Source of the DNA: JAAZPT01 sp964544955
GTDB taxonomy: Bacteria; Bacillota; Clostridia; Christensenellales; Aristaeellaceae
Direction: 5' to 3'
Assembly (NCBI GenBank): GCA_964544955.1
Contig: CAZJEB010000020.1
Span: 1 to 14,320 of the forward strand
Length of the DNA stretch: 14,320 bases
Below, piece by piece: positions 13,068-14,320 of this stretch (positions are counted from its first letter, which is position 1; the number at the start of each line of letters is the position of its first letter). The notes under the pieces were generated by a model that saw nothing but the letters and a program-made list of their open reading frames with translations, did not search any database and had not been told where the DNA came from. The position numbers were made by a program, and so were the translations under genes.

Positions 13068-13939
13068 TAGTAATAACGCTTACAAGTTGCCCTCAAGCTT
13101 TAAGGGGTGAAATTACATTATGGTTTCAAGAAATATCAACTGGTGTTTTTGTTGGTAAGGTTAGTGCACGTGTTAGGGATAATGTTTGGGATAGAATTAT
13201 AAAGAACATTAAAAATGGTCAAGCAACCATGAGTTATTCCACTAACAATGAACAAGGCTACATGTTTAGGGTTCATAATACTGCCCAAAAATTGATTAAT
13301 TATGATGGATTAAATTTGGTATTATGGCCTAATAAAAATGAAAATAATATTAAACTGGAATTGGGCTTTAGCAAAGCTTCAAAAATGAAAAAAGCAAGGG
13401 AGTTTTCTCATAAAAAATCACTGAAAGATAAAAAGCTAGAGTATGTTGTTGTTGATGTTGAAACTACAGGCTTAAACCCTATGACCGATAAAATAATACA
13501 AGTATCTGCCCTACATGTTATAAATGAAGATATAGTAAATGAGCTTAATTATTATGTTTCAATTGATTTTACTATTCCTGTAAAAATTGAAAAACTAACA
13601 GGTATTAATGACAAGTTGCTTAAAGAAGAAGGGAAAACAGAGTATTTTGTATTAAAAGCCCTATTGGATTTTATTGGAAATAAAACTATTGTTGGGCACA
13701 ATGTTACATTTGATATAAGCTTTTTATTGGTGGCAATGAAGAACTTGAATTTGGGGAATATTAATAATAAATATATAGACACACTTTCACTAGCTAAAAA
13801 GAAAATTTTTGGCGCCCCAAGCTACAAGCTATCAAAACTTGCACAACAATTGGGTTGTAATGTAACAGAAGAACATTCAGCTAAAACAGATTGCTTAATG
13901 ACAAAGTTCATCTATGAAGAATTAATAAAAAAAGGCTAA
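13064..13939 (+). CDS. cas2: Cas2 fused to a DnaQ-like DEDDh 3'-5' exonuclease
   Basis: 291 aa, about three times normal Cas2e length (about 95 aa). Residues 1-90 are Cas2e (MIVITLTSCPQALRGEITLW, then EISTGVFVGKVSARVRD). A lysine-rich linker (about 104-124) leads to an exonuclease domain from 127 with all five catalytic residues: D131 and E133 (VDVETTG), D217 (HNVTFDISFL), H271 and D276 (EEHSAKTDC). In type I-E systems of streptococci such a fusion is known, and its DnaQ domain promotes spacer integration by trimming prespacer 3' ends. In E. coli a separate DnaQ can do this. The GTG start at 13064 overlaps the cas1 stop as GTGA. It is the last protein gene before the array. Confidence 0.95.
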   Translation: MIVITLTSCPQALRGEITLWFQEISTGVFVGKVSARVRDNVWDRIIKNIKNGQATMSYSTNNEQGYMFRVHNTAQKLINYDGLNLVLWPNKNENNIKLELGFSKASKMKKAREFSHKKSLKDKKLEYVVVDVETTGLNPMTDKIIQVSALHVINEDIVNELNYYVSIDFTIPVKIEKLTGINDKLLKEEGKTEYFVLKALLDFIGNKTIVGHNVTFDISFLLVAMKNLNLGNINNKYIDTLSLAKKKIFGAPSYKLSKLAQQLGCNVTEEHSAKTDCLMTKFIYEELIKKG

Positions 13940-13980
13940 ACATAAATTAAAGGATCCCGTACATTAAAGATATTTTTAAT
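13940..13980 (+). promoter_or_regulatory. Very short CRISPR leader with a palindrome abutting repeat 1
   Basis: Only 41 nt separate the cas2 stop from the first repeat. It is AT-rich apart from GGATCCCG. ACATTAAA (13961-13968) and TTTAATGT (13975-13982) are perfect 8-bp inverted arms around GATATT. The right arm uses the first two bases of repeat 1, so the symmetry sits on the expected spacer-insertion junction. No terminator or convincing separate promoter is seen, so the array may be read from the cas operon or from a promoter inside cas2. Confidence 0.6.
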
Positions 13981-14320
13981 GTATTCCCCGCGCAGGTGGG
14001 GATGATCCTAGACATATCTCAGGTGACTCCAGATTGACTCAGTATTCCCCGCGCAGGTGGGGATGATCCCAGTAAAGGAGGGGAAGTTGAAGGTGAGATA
14101 TAGTATTCCCCGCGCAGGTGGGGATGATCCTGTTGCCGATATTTCGTCCTGTTGCGCCTTCTGGTATTCCCCGCGCAGGTGGGGATGATCCTCCACAATC
14201 GCCAAGTTGGTACAGAACATCAAGGTATTCCCCGCGCAGGTGGGGATGATCCTTAGGATTAAATACTGATTTCAACGCAAATTTAGTATTCCCCGCGCAG
14301 GTGGGGATGATCCTAAGAGA
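13981..14320 (+). CRISPR. Type I-E CRISPR array, six repeats, continues past the window
   Basis: Six identical 28-nt repeats start at 13981, 14042, 14103, 14164, 14225 and 14286. Each begins GTATTCCCC and ends GGGGATGATCC. Five complete 33-nt intervals lie between them, so the period is always 61 nt; counting the base after each repeat as repeat-derived gives the E. coli layout of 29 + 32. Repeat bases 6-11 and 16-21 form a 6-bp stem (one G-U pair) with loop GCAG, the Cas6e substrate. Cutting after base 21 would leave an 8-nt handle, AUGAUCC plus one base. The orientation matches the cas genes, with the leader on the left. A seventh segment (14314-14320) is a cut-off spacer. Spacers are mostly 42-52% GC; spacer 5 is about 24%. 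Confidence 0.98.

Noticed and set aside
13950..13960. GGATCCCG in the leader as a remnant of a degenerate repeat (repeats end GATCC)
   Set aside because: Only five or six bases match and the distance to repeat 1 does not fit a 33-nt interval.
14008..14275. Two minus-strand open frames across the array with repeated peptides such as DHPHLRGEY and SSPPARGI
   Set aside because: They are translations of the CRISPR repeats in successive frames, with no ribosome site; a classic false gene call.

Overview
The window is AT-rich with short intergenic gaps, strong AGGAGG-type ribosome binding sites and sigma-A-like promoters. This points to a low-GC Firmicute (Clostridia-like), but the genus cannot be named from the sequence. 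There are no tRNA or rRNA genes and no recognisable transposase.

Left part (1-3115): a one-directional string of very small genes of unknown function (about 70-126 aa), several of them duplicated or damaged. Two families each occur twice in mirrored order: family A (13-351), family B (542-841), several singletons, family B again (2257-2532), family A again (2580-2929). The two A copies share 77 identical bases from the window edge through the ribosome binding site and start. The second A copy is frameshifted by an exact 11-bp tandem duplication. The 1576 gene also looks frameshifted, and 889-1070 looks like a gene relic. The layout resembles the arrays of small immunity-type genes found behind polymorphic toxin genes, but no toxin gene is visible here, so that reading is inference.

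Middle (3116-4480): a small two-helix membrane protein with its own promoter and a bidirectional terminator; a minus-strand gene of unknown function (3619-4167); and a 300-bp divergent control region. The control region holds a good promoter for the minus-strand gene, an imperfect inverted repeat, and an extended -10 promoter for the cas operon.

Right part (4481-14320): a complete type I-E CRISPR-Cas locus on the plus strand in the order cas3, cse1 (casA), cse2 (casB), cas7e, cas5e, cas6e, cas1, cas2-DnaQ fusion, then a CRISPR array. Genes are separated by 1-3 nt or overlap by 4 or 8 nt, consistent with one transcript. Cse1, Cse2, Cas7, Cas5 and Cas6e form Cascade, which processes and carries crRNA. 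Cas3 is the recruited nuclease-helicase. Cas1 and Cas2 integrate spacers, and the DEDDh exonuclease fused to Cas2 probably trims prespacers. The array has six identical 28-nt repeats at a strict 61-nt period and runs off the right edge.

Two runs of exactly 100 N interrupt cse2 and cas5e. The cse2 flanks share a 19-nt overlap that restores an intact 195-aa gene, so that gap is almost certainly an assembly artefact. The CRISPR system is of a known kind. The less described material is the small-gene array, the unknown divergent gene and the control region.
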